Under the pieces are notes generated by a model. That model saw nothing but the letters and a program-made list of their open reading frames with translations, ran no database searches and had not been told where the DNA came from. The position numbers and the translations under genes are program-made. Positions 34,630-37,037 of a stretch of DNA of 37,037 bases are shown piece by piece. This DNA comes from an uncultured Pelagibacteraceae bacterium (lineage in GTDB: Bacteria; Pseudomonadota; Alphaproteobacteria; Pelagibacterales; Pelagibacteraceae): NCBI GenBank assembly GCA_902604545.1, contig CACKZG010000008.1, forward strand, positions 1 to 37,037, read 5' to 3'. The first letter of the stretch is position 1, and each line of letters begins with the position of its first letter.

Positions 34630-36047
34630 TAAATAATATTAATTCTTGAAACAACTTCTACTAACTGACTTGGGAATATGAAGTATAAAAGAATTAATAT
34701 AGTTGAAACTGTCAGTGAAAACTTTAGCCATAAGCTATGGTCTGAATCATATTTATCTTTTTCCTTATCAAAATACATAATTTTTATAATTCTTAGATAA
34801 TAAAAAGCTGCAACCACAGTTGATAACAACCCTACTATAGCTAAGAAATACATTGATTGTTCCAATACTGCTTTAAAAACGTAAAATTTTGCGAAGAAAC
34901 CTGCTAAGGGTGGTATGCCTGCTAAAGAAAATAGTATTAACAACAAACACAAAGACAACAATGGATGATTTTTTGATAATCCTGAGAGATCATCAATATC
35001 TTCATAATATTGATCTTTTCTTCTTAACATTAATAGACATGAAAAAAGAGCTAAATTCATAACAACATAAATAGAAATATAAATTATCGAACTTTGAATA
35101 CCCTCGTTTGATGCTGTGGCTAAACCAGCCAATGTGTAACCAATGTGTCCTATAGAACTGTAAGCAATTAGTCTTTTAATATTAGTTTGCCCTATAGCAG
35201 CAACTGCTCCAAAAACCATAGAAGCTATAGATAAGAAAACTATTATCATTTGCCATTGATCAATTAAATTTAAAAAAGGAACATATAAAAATCTAATAAA
35301 TACAGTCAAAGCAGCTACCTTTGGTACTATTGTAAAAAACAAAGTTACAGTTGTTGGAGATCCTTCGTAAACATCAGGTGCCCACATATGGAATGGAACT
35401 GCAGAAATTTTGAATGCTAAACCAACTAATATGAACACAATTCCAAAAGTTAAAACATATTCCTCAGAATTTAGTTGATTTGATATTATATCAAAATTAG
35501 TAGAACCTGAAAAACCATAAACTAAAGAACATCCGTATAATAAAAGTCCTGATGATAATGCACTTAAAACAAAATATTTCAAACCCGCTTCTGATGATTT
35601 TAATTGATCTCTGTTATATGTAGCTAAAACATAAAGAGCTAATGACTGTAATTCTAAGCCCATATAAAAAACAATTAAATCATTTGAGCTGATCATTACC
35701 ATCATACCAAGAATAGAACTCAAAATAAGAATAGGATATTCTATATTATATATTTTAAATGTTTTTAAATAAGTTGACGAAATAACTAAAACTATAAAAC
35801 CTCCAATTAAAGTTATAATTTTCATTAGCGAGGACATACTGTCAATCACAACACTTTCATTAAACAAAGTTTCTCTAGTTACAGAGAAAGTTTCATTGAT
35901 TGTTATTATTGTTGTAATTAAGATTGCAAACAAAGATAAATTGAACGTAATTTTAGAACTGTCATTTTTGAACACACCTAAAATAAGTAGAAACATAATT
36001 GATAGAGAAATAAAAATTTCAGGTAATATTAAATTTAAATTTTCCAT
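34629..36047 (-). CDS. nuoN: NADH-quinone oxidoreductase subunit N
   Basis: Proton-pumping antiporter-like subunit of respiratory complex I. The 472 residues are almost entirely hydrophobic helices (about 14 expected in the family). Family motifs seen include [32 protein letters not shown]-type region (shown as [20 protein letters not shown]), [36 protein letters not shown] with the membrane lysine, [16 protein letters not shown], and [17 protein letters not shown]. It follows nuoM by 1 nt and shares one base with birA; it is the last nuo gene. Confidence 0.97.
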   Translation of the reverse strand: [472 protein letters not shown]

Positions 36048-36048
36048 A

Positions 36049-37037
36049 TTATTTACTGGCTATATTTGTGTTATGCATATTAATTAAATCAGTAACAGAA
36101 ACTTCAATAGTTTTTATTAATGGATCAGGATAAAAACCAAAAAACAAGATTGGTGCAGCCAAACAACTTAAAACAAAGTATTCAGATCTATTTAAATCTA
36201 AAATTTTTTTAAGATCTTCGTTTATTAATTTTCCAAATACTACTCTTTTATACAGCCACAACATGTATGCAGCACCTAAAATCACCCCAATACTAGCTAT
36301 AACAGCTACTAAAAAATTATCCTTGAAAGCTCCCATTAATATTAAAAACTCACCAATAAATCCACTTGTTCCAGGTAAACCAAGAGACGCTAAAGCAAAT
36401 AACATGAACAATATTGAATATTTTGGAATTACAGAAACTAGTCCACCATACGTAGTTATCAATCTAGAATGCATTCTGTCATAAACTACACCAACAGTTA
36501 AAAATAATGCTGCTGAAACTAAGCCATGGCTTATCATTTGAATTATACTTCCTTCAATACCTTGTTGTTGCAAAGTGAATATACCTAAAGTTACAAAGCC
36601 CATATGCGCTACTGATGAATAAGCAATCAACTTTTTCATATCTTCCTGCATTAAAGCTATCAGTGAAGTAAATATGATTGCTATAACACTCAAGGTGTAA
36701 ATTAAAGGTGTAAATACCTCTGATGCAACTGGGAAAAGACCTAAAGAAAATCTTATAAAACCATATCCAGCCATCTTTAACAAAATTGCAGCTAGTAATA
36801 CAGATCCTGCTGTAGGAGCTTCAACGTGAGCATCTGGTAACCATGTATGAACTGGCCACATAGGTGTTTTAACAGCAAATGAACTAAAAAATGCTAACCA
36901 CAATAAATTTTGATATTTAACATCAATTCCAATATCGTATAGTTGAACCACGTCAGTTGTTCCTGTAATCCAATAAATTGAAATTATTGCAACCAACATC
37001 AAAACAGAACCTAACAATGTGTATAAAAAGAATTTGA
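36049..37037 (-). CDS. nuoM: NADH-quinone oxidoreductase subunit M, N-terminus cut by window end
   Basis: Antiporter-like subunit of complex I. The frame is open to the window edge: the visible part begins [16 protein letters not shown], typical of the middle of NuoM, so about 329 residues are present and roughly the first 160-180 lie outside. Visible motifs: [27 protein letters not shown] (membrane lysine and quinone-side loop), [44 protein letters not shown], and the C-terminal FYPDPL. A TTG at 37017 is an internal Leu codon, not a start. Confidence 0.97.
   Translation of the reverse strand, partial: KFFLYTLLGSVLMLVAIISIYWITGTTDVVQLYDIGIDVKYQNLLWLAFFSSFAVKTPMWPVHTWLPDAHVEAPTAGSVLLAAILLKMAGYGFIRFSLGLFPVASEVFTPLIYTLSVIAIIFTSLIALMQEDMKKLIAYSSVAHMGFVTLGIFTLQQQGIEGSIIQMISHGLVSAALFLTVGVVYDRMHSRLITTYGGLVSVIPKYSILFMLFALASLGLPGTSGFIGEFLILMGAFKDNFLVAVIASIGVILGAAYMLWLYKRVVFGKLINEDLKKILDLNRSEYFVLSCLAAPILFFGFYPDPLIKTIEVSVTDLINMHNTNIASK

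Noticed and set aside
37015..37017. TTG as a start of NuoM within the window.
   Set aside because: The frame stays open upstream and continues with KFFLYTL, a conserved internal NuoM segment, so this is a Leu codon in a truncated gene.

Overview
This window is a very compact, AT-rich stretch of a streamlined alphaproteobacterial genome. Gene order and protein character point to the SAR11 clade (Pelagibacterales, 'Candidatus Pelagibacter'-like). The evidence is long A/T homopolymers, Lys/Ile/Asn-rich proteins, almost no intergenic DNA (19 of 35 gene junctions overlap), alphaproteobacterial gene blocks with members deleted, and an ribosomal protein S2 leader RNA of a kind reported from Ca. P. 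ubique. I see 36 protein genes, two of them cut by the window ends (eno on the left, nuoM on the right). I see no rRNA, tRNA, insertion sequence, prophage or CRISPR array.

Layout. (1) 1-5592, minus strand: tpiA-secG-pyrG-kdsA-[2OG-Fe(II) oxygenase]-eno, a mixed operon for glycolysis, protein export, CTP synthesis and KDO synthesis. The oxygenase is the one gene that does not belong to the usual block. (2) 5593-5648: divergent promoter region with a 12-bp perfect palindrome that can act as a shared -10 box. (3) 5649-13064, plus strand: a PpiD/SurA-like membrane chaperone, trpE-trpG-trpD-trpC, then lexA with its own LexA-box pair, then gltX. (4) 13041-24688, minus strand: rpsB-tsf-frr-uppS-cdsA-dxr-bamA-skp-fabZ-lpxD-lpxA-lpxI-lpxB. 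It links translation, undecaprenyl and phospholipid precursors, outer-membrane assembly and lipid A synthesis. The usual pyrH and rseP are absent, and fabZ and lpxD are in swapped order. (5) 24689-24818: the longest intergenic region, holding a GC-rich rpsB leader that can fold into an H-type pseudoknot ending next to the start codon. (6) 24819-37037, minus strand: nuoM-nuoN-birA-coaX-rnj-DUF1467-proS-lolC/E-lolD-dnaE, the classic alphaproteobacterial complex I to dnaE block.

How the parts work together: the envelope genes cover most of lipid A synthesis (lpxA, lpxD, lpxI, lpxB, with kdsA elsewhere), its lipid substrates (fabZ, cdsA, uppS, dxr), beta-barrel insertion (bamA, skp-like chaperone) and lipoprotein release (LolCDE-type transporter). 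Regulation visible in the DNA is sparse: one SOS autoregulatory site, one ribosomal-protein leader RNA and a few promoter candidates. Most genes appear to depend on long co-transcripts and coupled translation. I found no obvious new multi-gene system. The best non-coding signals are the rpsB leader pseudoknot, the two LexA boxes 22 bp apart, and the symmetric divergent promoter; the least explained gene is the oxygenase at 1100-2002.
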